Below are positions 10,078 to 19,248 of a stretch of 64,000 nt of DNA, piece after piece. The position numbers were made by a program, and so were the translations under genes. Within the stretch, counting starts at the first letter, position 1; each line of letters opens with the position of its first letter. The notes below the pieces were generated by a model that was not told the DNA's origin, searched no databases, and saw only the letters and a program-made list of their open reading frames with translations. Source of the DNA: Clostridiaceae bacterium DTU079 (lineage in GTDB: Bacteria > Bacillota > Clostridia > Acetivibrionales > Acetivibrionaceae); assembly GCA_001512505.1 (NCBI GenBank), contig LFSC01000005.1, positions 36,078 to 100,077 of the forward strand, written 5' to 3'.

Positions 10078-11958
10078 TTACTCGGTCATTGTAAACCCAT
10101 AACCGAAGGGGAACAAACAGCTTTTATCTCCAGGTTTGAGGTTTTCTTCACTGGATGGCCATGTAACGGGCAGCTTGCCTTTAAATTCATAGTCACCGTA
10201 TAATACCTCGGCAACTGCATCGCCTTCACTTCCCGGAAGCCATGCGGCAATGAAAGCATCCCAATTTTTAATTTCTTCAGTTACTATTCTGGCCCTTCCC
10301 GAAACCAGTATTACCACCACAGGAATACGGGCTTTCTTAGCAAGTTCCAATGCTTCCTTATTGCCCTCCAGCGCCATACCTGAATACAAATCAAGCTTTT
10401 CCTCGTCACCTTCGAACTCTGCATAAGGCTTCTCGCCTATAACAATTACCGCAACATCTGCCTTATTAATATCGTCAGGATCGGTATAAATTGTTCCTCC
10501 GTTCTCTTCGGCAATCTTTTTAAAACCGTCAAGAATGGTAGAACCTTTTACCCATCTGCTGGAGCTATCCAGTCCACCCTGCCATGTTTTGGTCCAGCCT
10601 CCGCACTGTATACCTACGTTGTCTGCCGCAGGACCCGACACAAATATTTTTGCTTTCTTTTTAAGGGGCAGAACATTTCTTTCATTTTTGAGAACCACCA
10701 GTGATTCTCTTACAGCCTGTTTTGCAATCTCACGGTTTTCGTCACTTCCTAGGGTGTCTGCAGCCAATTCCCGGTTTCCTACCGGATTGTTAAATAAATC
10801 CATTTCAAACTTAACCTTCAAAATTCTGCTTACCGCATCATTTATTCTTTCCTCTGTTATGTCGCCGTTTTTCACAGCCTTCTTGATATTTGAAATACAA
10901 TCCCTCCAGTGCAGAGGCTCCATAAACATATCCACTCCGGCATTCACGGAAGCCACCAATTGGTTATACAGGTTTTTACCGCTAAGCTGGTGCACCGCTT
11001 CATAATCCGATACCACAAATCCCTCAAATCCCAGTTCTCCTTTTAATACATCCTGGATAAGGTATTGGTTTTCGTGCATCTTGACTCCGTTCCAACTGCT
11101 AAAGGAAACCATAACCGTTTTTACTCCGGCCTTGACAGCTTCCTCATACATGGGAAGGTGTATCTTCCTAAGCTCCTCCTCGGATATCTGTGCGTCTCCC
11201 TGGTCAATCAAATGGTCACCTTCCCCGGTTCCCCATTTGGTACCTCCGTCAGCCAGATAGTGCTTGGCAGTTGTTATAATCTTGTACTCGTCCTGCATTG
11301 CCTTTATATAAGGAACCGAAAGCTTGCTTACCAGTTCGGGATTCTCACTGAAGCTTTCATAAGATCTTCCCCACCTTTGATCCCGTACAGCAGCCACACA
11401 GGGAGCAAAATTCCAGTTTACACCGGTTGCAATCATCTCAGCGGCAGTAATCCTACCTATCTCCGCCACCAACTCAGGATTTCCTGTCGCACCCAATCCA
11501 ATATTGTGCGGGAATATAACGGCATCGGGCAACGTATTATGACCATGTACCGCATCCACTCCATAAATAATCGGAATCCCAAGTCGTGTTGACATTGCCG
11601 CTTTCTGATAGTCCTCACACATCTTCAGCCAATTTTCCATTGTATTCGGTGACGGGGCATTTCCACCACCACTAAAGACTGATCCGATAAAGTATTTCTT
11701 TACATCACTGGGTGAGGCACCGGTTCTGTCAGGCTGAAGCATCTGCCCAATCTTTTCTTCCAGTGTCATTATCTCAATTAAATAACTTACCTTTTCATCC
11801 ACGGAAAGACTCGGATCATTATATTTATCCTTTATTTCCGTAACTGATGGGCCTTCTGTAACGTCGTTACCCTTATTTGCATCCTGACATGCCGACAATA
11901 AAGAAACTATCAATACAAAAACAATTGCTAATACACTGATTTTTTTGAATCTGCCCAT
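10078..11958 (-). CDS. Glycoside hydrolase family 3 beta-glucosidase/exo-glucanase, lipoprotein
   Basis: Secreted, lipid-anchored GH3 enzyme that removes terminal glucose from beta-glucans or cello-oligosaccharides. A signal peptide ends in the lipobox LLSAC. The N-terminal TIM-barrel domain carries IPIIYGVDAVHGHNTL, the long conserved FAPCVAAVRDQRWGRSYESF, the Lys-His of TTAKHYLADGGTKWG, and FVVSDYEAVHQL with the likely nucleophile Asp. The C-terminal alpha/beta sandwich (KIFVSGPAADNVGIQCGG; WLPGSEGDAVAEVLYGDYEFKG) is the usual second GH3 domain. At 626 residues it resembles exo-1,3/1,4-glucanases. It follows two minus-strand genes, but a 121-base AT-rich gap may hold its own promoter. Exact substrate cannot be read from sequence. 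Confidence 0.93.
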   Translation of the reverse strand: MGRFKKISVLAIVFVLIVSLLSACQDANKGNDVTEGPSVTEIKDKYNDPSLSVDEKVSYLIEIMTLEEKIGQMLQPDRTGASPSDVKKYFIGSVFSGGGNAPSPNTMENWLKMCEDYQKAAMSTRLGIPIIYGVDAVHGHNTLPDAVIFPHNIGLGATGNPELVAEIGRITAAEMIATGVNWNFAPCVAAVRDQRWGRSYESFSENPELVSKLSVPYIKAMQDEYKIITTAKHYLADGGTKWGTGEGDHLIDQGDAQISEEELRKIHLPMYEEAVKAGVKTVMVSFSSWNGVKMHENQYLIQDVLKGELGFEGFVVSDYEAVHQLSGKNLYNQLVASVNAGVDMFMEPLHWRDCISNIKKAVKNGDITEERINDAVSRILKVKFEMDLFNNPVGNRELAADTLGSDENREIAKQAVRESLVVLKNERNVLPLKKKAKIFVSGPAADNVGIQCGGWTKTWQGGLDSSSRWVKGSTILDGFKKIAEENGGTIYTDPDDINKADVAVIVIGEKPYAEFEGDEEKLDLYSGMALEGNKEALELAKKARIPVVVILVSGRARIVTEEIKNWDAFIAAWLPGSEGDAVAEVLYGDYEFKGKLPVTWPSSEENLKPGDKSCLFPFGYGFTMTE

Positions 11959-12079
11959 TTTTTGTCTCCCCTTTACTATGAATACTATATATTTATTTCA
12001 TTATACACCAAATCAATTATCTTGAACATATAATTAAATATTGATTATATTTACATTTCTGACCCACATTGGCTGTCTT

Positions 12080-13246
12080 CTACCGGTCTGCCAGTTCCGG
12101 AAATGCCTCTTCCATGTTCCTTAAGACCTCGGATTTCTTTTTTCCGTCCGAACAATCCTCCAAAAACATATTAATTCCCCGAGCCTTCCACTCCCTTGTG
12201 TCTTCTTTTTGTATTGCATCAATACTCTCCAATAGCTTGTCATAATACATGTCAAGTATCTCGTCACACTTTTGGGTAAACACAGGGCTTTCCACAGGGA
12301 TATTCGTAACACCGCTATCATCCACAGGATAGGGTGAAGAGAACTCTTTTTTGCCGTCATCCCAGACAAATTCAGCTTTCATTTCAGCATGCAATTCAAT
12401 TTGACCGTATTCATCGGCAATATCCAACTCCAGGTTATATATCCTTGAAACGTCAAAATCCAAAGTTAATTTCAAGTCGCCCTCGGCTGACAACTTCATA
12501 TTCTTTTCCGATCGCATATATCCTCCGTAAGGACCAACCGAATGATCATCAAACGGATACGACAAAACCATCTTTTTACCTTCGTCGGATACCAAATACC
12601 ACTCCCTGTTGTATATACTTAGACCGGTTCCATAGCCCTTGCAGGAGTTTCCCACCACGAAAATGCTGTTTCCCAATTTCTTTAGGCTATACCCGATACC
12701 CGCATTCTTTCCTCCGAAATCGATATAGTCTATAAACTTCCACATTCCGTCGGAATTCTGCTTAAATATCAGCATTCGAAGTTCCGAGGCACCGCTGAAT
12801 TCCAAAACCGTGTAGGAATTTTCACCGTTTAGTTTTAATTGCTTTCTCTCAACCCTGTCGGGAGGGCGAACCGGCCACTCGTCAATACCGAGGCTTCTGC
12901 ATATATAATCCATACAGCTTTTTAAATTCTCTTCATCTTGGTTTTCCAAGGACAGTTGCTCTTTATATAATTTTTCTATATCTTGTGGAGTTATATTGAC
13001 GGCAGCCAAAATATTTTCAAACACTATATCGCCGTTTTCTGAAGCCTCCGGCGATACCGTTTCATCATCGATAATGCCATTGGTATCCTCCTCAGTAGAA
13101 TTATCGGTCTTTTTTTCAATATTGGAAGTATTCACCCAACCATTGGTATCGTTACCGGTATTCGGGGGATTTGTTTCCCTATCATCCCCATTACAGGCAG
13201 TTAAAAGAATCAAAATCATCAACAGCAATACTAATGTTTTTTTCAT
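12080..13246 (-). CDS. Lipoprotein of unknown function
   Basis: A 388-residue protein with a clear lipoprotein signal (MKKTLVLLLMILILLTACNG), then a Thr/Asn/Glu-rich low-complexity linker of about 60 residues. The mature part is largely beta-like (FSGASELRMLIFKQNSDGMWKFIDYIDFGGKNAG) with a charged C-terminal helix. I do not recognise the domain. The stop of the upstream mechanosensitive-channel gene lies only 22 bases away on the same strand, suggesting co-transcription. It is exposed on the outer face of the membrane. No catalytic signature is visible. Confidence 0.8.
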   Translation of the reverse strand: MKKTLVLLLMILILLTACNGDDRETNPPNTGNDTNGWVNTSNIEKKTDNSTEEDTNGIIDDETVSPEASENGDIVFENILAAVNITPQDIEKLYKEQLSLENQDEENLKSCMDYICRSLGIDEWPVRPPDRVERKQLKLNGENSYTVLEFSGASELRMLIFKQNSDGMWKFIDYIDFGGKNAGIGYSLKKLGNSIFVVGNSCKGYGTGLSIYNREWYLVSDEGKKMVLSYPFDDHSVGPYGGYMRSEKNMKLSAEGDLKLTLDFDVSRIYNLELDIADEYGQIELHAEMKAEFVWDDGKKEFSSPYPVDDSGVTNIPVESPVFTQKCDEILDMYYDKLLESIDAIQKEDTREWKARGINMFLEDCSDGKKKSEVLRNMEEAFPELADR

Positions 13247-13268
13247 TTGTGTACCCCTCTCAATAAAA

Positions 13269-14530
13269 CTAATCGTTTTTTTGTACTTCCACTATTTCAT
13301 CGGCATTAATCCTTGATTTTAAATCATGCCCTGTAGGGTTTTGAAAAATCCTTAGCCCAAACTCCGGAGCCACTGCAATAATGTGATCAAATATATCCGC
13401 CTGTATTGCTTCATAATTGATCCCATTGGTATCATTGGTAAAAGCGTAGATCTCCAAAGGCAAACCATATTCTCCCGGCTGCAGCTGTCTTACGATCTGG
13501 GTCATTCCCTGATGAATATTGGGATGGTTTTTCAAATAATATTTGATATATGCCCTATAAATTCCCACATTGGTAAGACGCCGGCCGTTAATCAACATAT
13601 CATCGGTCACATTATGCTTCTTATTGTATCTCTCTATTTCTTTTTCCTTTTTTATAATATAATCTTTTAAACAGTTGATTTTTTTAACCTTTCAATCATT
13701 TCCCGGGTACAAAAGCTTATACTTGTAATGTCTATATAAACTGCACGTTTTATTCTGCGTCCTCCCGACTCCTGCATACCCCTCCAGTTTTTAAAGGAGT
13801 CGGAAACCAACGAATAAGCCGGAATGGTTACAATACTCTTATCAAAATTCTGTACCTTAACAGTATTCAATGAGATATCTATAACATTGCCGTCAGCTTC
13901 GAATTTCTGCATCTGAATCCAATCACCGATTCGAAGCATGTCATTGGAAGATAGTTGAATTCCGGCTACCAGTCCTAAAATAGAATCCTTAAATACCAGG
14001 GAAAACACCGCTGTCATGGCACCTATTCCGCCAAGTAAGATCATAGGTTCCTTTTCAAGCAGAATGGCAACAGCCAAAATTCCCATCACTATATAATATA
14101 CTATTTTTACTACCTGCAGAAGACCTTTTATCGGTCTGCTTTTCGATACAGGGAAAAGATTATAAATATTCAGTATTGCATCTAAAGCAGCATTGGCTAC
14201 ATCGATAGAAATTAGGATTAAAATGATTGAAGTTACTTTTATTATCAGCCCGCCAAAATCACCAAATATAGGGGCAAATGCATATACCATCAATGCCGGT
14301 ATGCTTCTCAATAATTTATGAGGGACTTTTCTCTCCAGCAAAATATTATCCCATTTGAATCTGCTCTTTTTTATTTGATTTGTAAGAAATGAAAGAATAA
14401 TTTTCTTTAAAACATAATATACGACCGCAATAGATACTGTAAGTATTAATATTATAATTCCTGCAGACAGAATCTTAGAAAAATCAATATTCAAACTATA
14501 ATTCTCCAGCAAGTCATTGAAAAAATGCAT
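13269..14530 (-). pseudogene. MscS-family mechanosensitive channel, frameshifted
   Basis: Two ORFs (13667-14530 and 13269-13610) and the DNA between them encode one small-conductance mechanosensitive channel of the longer YbdG/YnaI-like kind. The first has a hydrophobic N-terminal region and the pore-lining and beta-domain segment (AMTAVFSLVFKDSILGLVAGIQLSSNDMLRIGDWIQ). The second has the C-terminal alpha/beta domain (LPLEIYAFTNDTNGINYEAIQADIFDHIIAV). The junction encodes CLKDYIIKKEKEIERYNKKHNV in the second frame. The break coincides with an A7 run on the coding strand (13679-13685); A8 restores the frame (ERLKKINCLKDY). Intact, it would be about 420 residues and act as an osmotic release valve. 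Confidence 0.85.
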
Positions 14531-14638
14531 TTCAAAAACTCACCATCCCCAATACCGTTCCCATGCCCATCAATATAACCTTTCAAAATATGAACTAAAA
14601 AGGTAAATGAACAATTTTCTTTTTTTTCACAATACACC

Positions 14639-14668
14639 TTGAAGCCTTGAACACAAAAGTAGTATAAT
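14639..14668 (+). promoter_or_regulatory. Candidate SigA promoter for serA
   Basis: TTGAAG and TATAAT are separated by 18 bases. This would start transcription near 14675 and give a leader of about 285 bases before serA. The spacer contains TTGAACACAAAAGTA, which recurs inverted in the leader. Confidence 0.5.
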
Positions 14669-14917
14669 AATATATAAGATACGGCTATAAAATATATACT
14701 TAAAAAAGTCGTTTTTTTCCACGATAGATTGTTAAAAAATAAACTATTTAAATTATTAGCCTACAATAACTATTGGTATATCTTAATAATTGTTCTAGAC
14801 ATTGCACATTATTTGTTTCGCAAAAACATTTTGCATTGATTCATAAATTTTTTGCGAAATCGTTATAAGTCAGCTATTGAACACTCATAGGTAAATGATA
14901 TTTACTTTTGTGTTCAA
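14647..14917. repeat. 15-base perfect inverted repeat bracketing the serA leader, plus hairpins
   Basis: TTGAACACAAAAGTA at 14647-14661 is matched by its exact reverse complement at 14903-14917. Between them lies a hairpin with 11-base arms TTTCGCAAAAA (14816-14826) and TTTTTGCGAAA (14849-14859). The right copy also pairs with a nearer TTGAACAC (14877-14884), with an inner GTAAAT/ATTTAC stem. I see no T-box sequence or known riboswitch core. The left copy sits inside the promoter spacer, which fits an operator. Confidence 0.6.
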
Positions 14918-14961
14918 TGTAATAAATATTAAAAATAATAACATGTAAAGGAGATTTTATT

Positions 14962-16122
14962 ATGTTTTCAATACAAACACTAAACAAAATTTCATCAAAA
15001 GGTTTAGAGCTTTTACCCAGAGATACATACGAAATAGCTACGGAATTGTCTAATCCCGACGCTATTCTCGTAAGAAGCTTTAACATGCATGATATGGAAT
15101 TGAACTCAAATCTGAAAGCAATTGCAAGAGCAGGAGCCGGCGTCAACAATATTCCTATTGAAAAGTGTACCGAAAGAGGGATTGTTGTTTTTAATACCCC
15201 CGGAGCAAATGCTAATGCTGTTAAGGAGCTTGTACTTGCATCACTGTTTTTATCCTCCAGAAAAATAAACAGCGGTATATCCTGGACTCAATCCCTTAAA
15301 GGAAAAGGCGATGAAATAGCATCTCTTGTTGAAAAAGGTAAATCCCAATTTGCCGGTCCCGAAATAAAAGGAAAAAAACTCGGTGTCATAGGTTTAGGAG
15401 CAATAGGTGTTCTTGTAGCAAATGATGCCTGTGCCCTGGGAATGGAAGTAATCGGTTATGACCCGTTCATTTCCATAGATTCAGCTTGGGAACTGGAAAG
15501 CAAAGTAGAAAAGGCCGTAAGCCTGGATTATTTAATTTCCACTTGTGATTATATTACAATCCATGTACCCTATAACGAAAAAACCAGTGGTATGATTAAC
15601 AAAGATAAATTCGAATTAATGAAGAAGGGCGTAAGACTGCTGAACTTTGCAAGGGGTGGACTGGTAGTCAAAGAAGACTTGCTCAAAGCAATTGAAAACG
15701 GTACTGTTTCCTGCTATGTAACCGATTTCCCTGAGGAAGAATTGTTGGGTAATGACAAAATAATTACCATTCCCCATCTCGGAGCGTCAACTCCGGAATC
15801 TGAAGAAAATTGTGCGATAATGGCTGCAAGTCAGCTTCGTGAATTTTTGGAAAAAGGCAATATAAAGAACTCGGTTAATTTCCCTGATTGCGAACTTCCC
15901 ATGTCAGGCACAAGAATAATTGTTGCCCATGACGATGTACCGAATATGTTCGGGCAGATCACTTCCCTGCTCGCCCAAAACAACATCAATATCGGAGATA
16001 TGTTAAGCAAACACAGAAATAAACTCGGCTATACAATATTAAACGTTGAGGATTCCATCACCAATGAAATAATAGAAAAACTAAAAGCAATTAAGGGAGT
16101 TCGTATGGTAAGGGTAATTTAA
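14962..16122 (+). CDS. serA: D-3-phosphoglycerate dehydrogenase
   Basis: Oxidises 3-phosphoglycerate with NAD+, the first step of serine synthesis. Residues 1-90 form the first half of the substrate domain (ARAGAGVNNIPIEKCTERGI). The Rossmann NAD motif is GVIGLGAIGVLVAND. Catalytic Arg and His lie in LLNFARGGLVVKEDL and IPHLGASTPESEENCA. A C-terminal ACT domain (TRIIVAHDDVPNMFGQITSLL to the end) binds the effector, usually serine. The 386-residue length matches the short form with one ACT domain. AAAGGAG precedes ATG 14962 by 8 bases. No serC is adjacent; the gene stands alone with a long leader and a terminator. Confidence 0.94.
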   Translation: MFSIQTLNKISSKGLELLPRDTYEIATELSNPDAILVRSFNMHDMELNSNLKAIARAGAGVNNIPIEKCTERGIVVFNTPGANANAVKELVLASLFLSSRKINSGISWTQSLKGKGDEIASLVEKGKSQFAGPEIKGKKLGVIGLGAIGVLVANDACALGMEVIGYDPFISIDSAWELESKVEKAVSLDYLISTCDYITIHVPYNEKTSGMINKDKFELMKKGVRLLNFARGGLVVKEDLLKAIENGTVSCYVTDFPEEELLGNDKIITIPHLGASTPESEENCAIMAASQLREFLEKGNIKNSVNFPDCELPMSGTRIIVAHDDVPNMFGQITSLLAQNNINIGDMLSKHRNKLGYTILNVEDSITNEIIEKLKAIKGVRMVRVI

Positions 16123-16151
16123 ACAGTTAACTAGGAATATATAATATGATA

Positions 16152-16200
16152 AAACCGCCTGTCGATGCAATATAGAGCAAAACAGGCGGTTTATATTTTA
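16152..16200 (+). terminator. Intrinsic terminator of serA
   Basis: An 11-base stem AAACCGCCTGT / ACAGGCGGTTT is followed by a T-rich tail (ATATTTTA), 30 bases past the serA stop. Confidence 0.8.
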
Positions 16201-16251
16201 ATATTAAAGTTTCTCAAAATAAATCAATCAAAACAAAACTACTTCATGCCT

Positions 16252-16719
16252 TTACACTTTATTTATCAAAAACTGTGCAACAAACTTTATAACAGCAGCA
16301 ACACCGATTATAACAAGGAATGCATATTGAAATAATACTACAAGCCTATGAATATTGACTTTCGGTCTTAATATCAGAAAAAGCCTGTATGGAATCTGAA
16401 TTATGCAAAACATATATAATAGCACACCGGCAGGATTCATATTCCAAGCAGCAACAAAGTTAAAATCGCTCATGTAAATAAAGCATCGTGTCATTCCGCA
16501 TGTAAGGCAGTTATACCCTGTTAAGCTATTAAAAAAGCAGGGTATCCCTGCTTGATAATAATTGTCACCTATTCTAAATGCATTACATTCTCCATTAGTA
16601 ACAAGCATAAAAGACATTACCACAGGAAAAAGGCATAACAATAATAGTAGCAAATTTAATATATTACTCTTGGATACAAATTGCTTATTGGGCACCAACA
16701 TTGTAGATTGTGACATCAT
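16252..16719 (-). CDS. DUF2752 family membrane protein
   Basis: A 155-residue membrane protein with three to four hydrophobic segments and the DUF2752 signature around CLTCGMTRCF (Cys-x2-Cys-Gly-x-Thr-Arg). The family is widespread in Firmicutes and Bacteroidetes; its function is unknown. A GGAAAGAG site precedes the paired ATG codons at 16714-16719. It lies downstream of a zinc-ribbon/DUF4190 gene on the same strand (124-base gap), so the two probably form a small membrane-protein unit. Confidence 0.85.
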   Translation of the reverse strand: MMSQSTMLVPNKQFVSKSNILNLLLLLLCLFPVVMSFMLVTNGECNAFRIGDNYYQAGIPCFFNSLTGYNCLTCGMTRCFIYMSDFNFVAAWNMNPAGVLLYMFCIIQIPYRLFLILRPKVNIHRLVVLFQYAFLVIIGVAAVIKFVAQFLINKV

Positions 16720-16843
16720 TTCACTCTTTCCATGTATTCTGTAAGCACTAAAACCGAATTTTCAATATCCCGTAAGTACTACTTAGGCTTTATTAGTTAA
16801 AATCAACTCTGTTTAAAAGCACCAAGTTATTCACCGTATTCTT

Positions 16844-17287
16844 TTAATAGCTTTGTAATTCCAATTCTCTGAGAAATTCATTCCATAATTCGTTATTATC
16901 AGGGGTTACAACTGCAATTATAATACCTAATATAGCTAATCCTAAGCCTATAAAACCGAGTATTATTCCTGCTAAGGCAAAGCCATCTCCTTTTTCTAAG
17001 CCATTCGAGGCTTTAATCTTACCTTTAGCTAAAAATCCAAAGATAATACCAAGTATTCCAGGAATTATACCAGTATAACAGCAACACATAAGAGGCAATG
17101 ACAAAATACCGAGTACCAAGGATGCAATTGCAAAACCATTAGTTTTAACCTGTACCGGCATATTCATGCCTTCATAGGGTCTGAACTGACTTTGCGCATC
17201 CGGAGCTGCATTCAATGCAGAGCCACAACTACCGCAAACCGTACTAAAGTCTTCATTTGAATAACCGCAATTAGGACAGAATTTCAT
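16844..17287 (-). CDS. Zinc-ribbon plus DUF4190 membrane protein
   Basis: A 147-residue protein with an N-terminal zinc ribbon (CPNCGYSNEDFSTVCGSCG; two CxxC pairs), a Pro/Gln-rich linker and two Gly-rich membrane hairpins of the DUF4190 type (FAIASLVLGILSLPLMCCCYTGIIPGILGIIFGFLA; GFALAGIILGFIGLGLAILGIIIAVV). The ribbon should face the cytoplasm. No enzymatic function is expected; such proteins are usually hypothetical membrane factors. It lies 124 bases upstream of the DUF2752 gene. The ribosome site GGGGGTTAATAA precedes ATG 17287. Confidence 0.85.
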   Translation of the reverse strand: MKFCPNCGYSNEDFSTVCGSCGSALNAAPDAQSQFRPYEGMNMPVQVKTNGFAIASLVLGILSLPLMCCCYTGIIPGILGIIFGFLAKGKIKASNGLEKGDGFALAGIILGFIGLGLAILGIIIAVVTPDNNELWNEFLRELELQSY

Positions 17288-17652
17288 TTATTAACCCCCT
17301 GTTTAATTATTTTAAATGCAAACTACACAATGATTTTACATTATTTTCAGCTGATTTTCAATATAAAGTTTCATATTTCAATATATTTCTATATATTTCT
17401 TGTATAACGGTCAAATTATGTTTATTGACCTTTATTATTATATATATAATATATTATGCTTCTTCAAAACTTATTATAAATTCTCCAAAAAGTAAATATC
17501 TTTTAACACAGAAATTTATTACATCTCCAACACAATGCCGATCTTCTACCCACAAAGAAAAGCAATGCCGTGAAGCTCTCACCTGAATTAAGCCATATAT
17601 AGACAAATCTAAAGTTAGAATAAATTTAAATAGTTTACCTATCTAACCGCAT
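17288..17652. other. AT-rich intergenic region, nothing recognised
   Basis: About 365 bases with no supported ORF. It contains a run of alternating T/A near 17437-17455 and probably the promoter of the DUF4190 gene, but I cannot place a convincing -35/-10 pair. Confidence 0.4.
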
Positions 17653-17690
17653 AATAACAAACAGAGGGAATAATCGATTTCCCCTCTGCC
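17653..17690 (-). terminator. Intrinsic terminator of citrate synthase
   Basis: On the minus strand, CAGAGGGGAAA and TTCCCTCTG form a stem with one bulge, followed by TTTGTTATTAT. It lies just past the citrate synthase stop. Confidence 0.65.
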
Positions 17691-17716
17691 ATTGAATGAT
17701 TAATGGTTTTCAATGC

Positions 17717-19084
17717 TTAACGTTTTTCTATGCTGACATATTCCCGTCTTTTAGCTACACTCTTATATGCAGGTCTAATAATCTTTCCGGCATTAACAAT
17801 TTCCTCTATCCGGTGGGCTGCCCAACCGGTCATCCTGGAAATTGCAAAAATCGGTGTATAAAGTTCCCTCGGAAGGCCCAGCATTTCATATACAAAACCC
17901 GAATAAAAATCAACATTGGCACTAACGCCCTTGTATATTTTACGAACCTTAGAAATAACCTGAGGAGCCAAATTCTCCACTTTATCATAAAGAGCGAATT
18001 CAGCCTCCAACCCCTTTTCCTTTGCAAGTTTTTCAGCTTGCTCTTTTAAAAGAACACATCTTGGATCGGATATTGAATAAACCGCATGCCCAATACCGTA
18101 AATCAAACCTGCACGGTCAAAAGCTTCTTTATTTAATACCTTCATTAAGTAATTTTGAATTTCTTCATCGTCATTCCAATCCTTAACATTCTGTTTTAAG
18201 TCTTCGAACATTTCGCAAACCTTTATATTGGCTCCGCCATGTTTAGGACCTTTAAGAGACCCAAGAGCTGCAGCAATCGCAGAATATGTGTCCGTACCGG
18301 TGGATGTAACTACGTGGGTTACAAAGGTTGAGTTGTTTCCGCCACCATGCTCCGCATGAAGCACAAGGGCAAGATCAAGAAGCGTTGCCTCAAGCTTTGA
18401 ATATTTCTTATCCGGTCTTAACATACGTAAAATGTTTTCCGCAGTACTTAATTCAGGTTTTGGGCTATGAATAACAAGACTCTTTTTCCTATAATAATGG
18501 GAAATAGCCTGATAAGCATAAACAGCAATTGTAGGCATACATGCTATCAGATGGATACATTGCCTCAATACATTTTTTACTGAAGTATCATCTGGATTGT
18601 CATCATAGCTGTAATATGCAAGCACACTTCTTGCCAGCATATTCATGATATTCTTTCCGGGCAGCTTTAAAATCATATCGTTTAGGAAAGCCTCAGGTAG
18701 ATTGCGGTAAAATGAAAGAAGTTTTTCAAAATCATTCAGTTGCTCTTTGTTCGGCAAATCGCCAAAAAGCAACAAATATGCAGTTTCCTCAAAGCCAAAG
18801 CGGCCGTCTGCAATAAAACCGTCTACCAAATCAAAAATGTCTATGCCTCTGTAAATCAATCTTCCCGGAACCGGTATAATCTCATTTTCATCAATGATAT
18901 ACGAATGGACCTCTCCAATCTCTGTCAAACCAACTAGTACACCTTTACCGTCTAAATCACGCAATCCACGCTTTACTTCATATTTTGTAAAAAGCTCCGG
19001 ATCAATTCGACTGCTCTTTGATGCAAGATCACTTAATTCATCCAGCATTTTCCCTTCAAATTCAATAAAATTATCACTCTTCAT
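17717..19084 (-). CDS. gltA: Citrate/2-methylcitrate synthase
   Basis: Condenses acetyl-CoA and oxaloacetate to citrate, feeding 2-oxoglutarate and glutamate synthesis in an anaerobe. Catalytic residues are visible in HAEHGGGNNSTF, GIGHAVYSISDPR and NVDFYSG. The CoA-binding segment is LGSLKGPKHGGAN. At 455 residues it is longer than the 370-430 usual for bacterial enzymes, with about 60 extra N-terminal residues, as often seen in Clostridia. I chose ATG 19084 (MKSDN) because the upstream GTG (19099) overlaps the GAGG ribosome site. No aconitase or isocitrate dehydrogenase gene adjoins it. Confidence 0.92.
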   Translation of the reverse strand: MKSDNFIEFEGKMLDELSDLASKSSRIDPELFTKYEVKRGLRDLDGKGVLVGLTEIGEVHSYIIDENEIIPVPGRLIYRGIDIFDLVDGFIADGRFGFEETAYLLLFGDLPNKEQLNDFEKLLSFYRNLPEAFLNDMILKLPGKNIMNMLARSVLAYYSYDDNPDDTSVKNVLRQCIHLIACMPTIAVYAYQAISHYYRKKSLVIHSPKPELSTAENILRMLRPDKKYSKLEATLLDLALVLHAEHGGGNNSTFVTHVVTSTGTDTYSAIAAALGSLKGPKHGGANIKVCEMFEDLKQNVKDWNDDEEIQNYLMKVLNKEAFDRAGLIYGIGHAVYSISDPRCVLLKEQAEKLAKEKGLEAEFALYDKVENLAPQVISKVRKIYKGVSANVDFYSGFVYEMLGLPRELYTPIFAISRMTGWAAHRIEEIVNAGKIIRPAYKSVAKRREYVSIEKR

Positions 19085-19155
19085 AGTCCTATACCTCACA
19101 TTTCTATATATGGGTTAGTTTGACGCTTATATCCATCAGCTTTATGAGTAAATTT

Positions 19156-19184
19156 ATTTTATCACAAGACTCTAAATTAGTCTA
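19156..19184 (-). promoter_or_regulatory. Candidate promoter for citrate synthase
   Basis: On the minus strand, TAGACT and TAAAAT are separated by 17 bases, about 70 bases before the start codon. The -35 is imperfect. Confidence 0.35.
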
Positions 19185-19248
19185 TATTTATTTCACTCTC
19201 AAAGGTATATGAATGCTTCACAATGTTTATTCCAAATATTCAATGCAT

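Noticed and set aside
14531-14961. T-box or serine riboswitch before serA
   Set aside because: I looked for the T-box sequence (AGGGTGGNACCGCG-like) and for a terminator after it and found neither.
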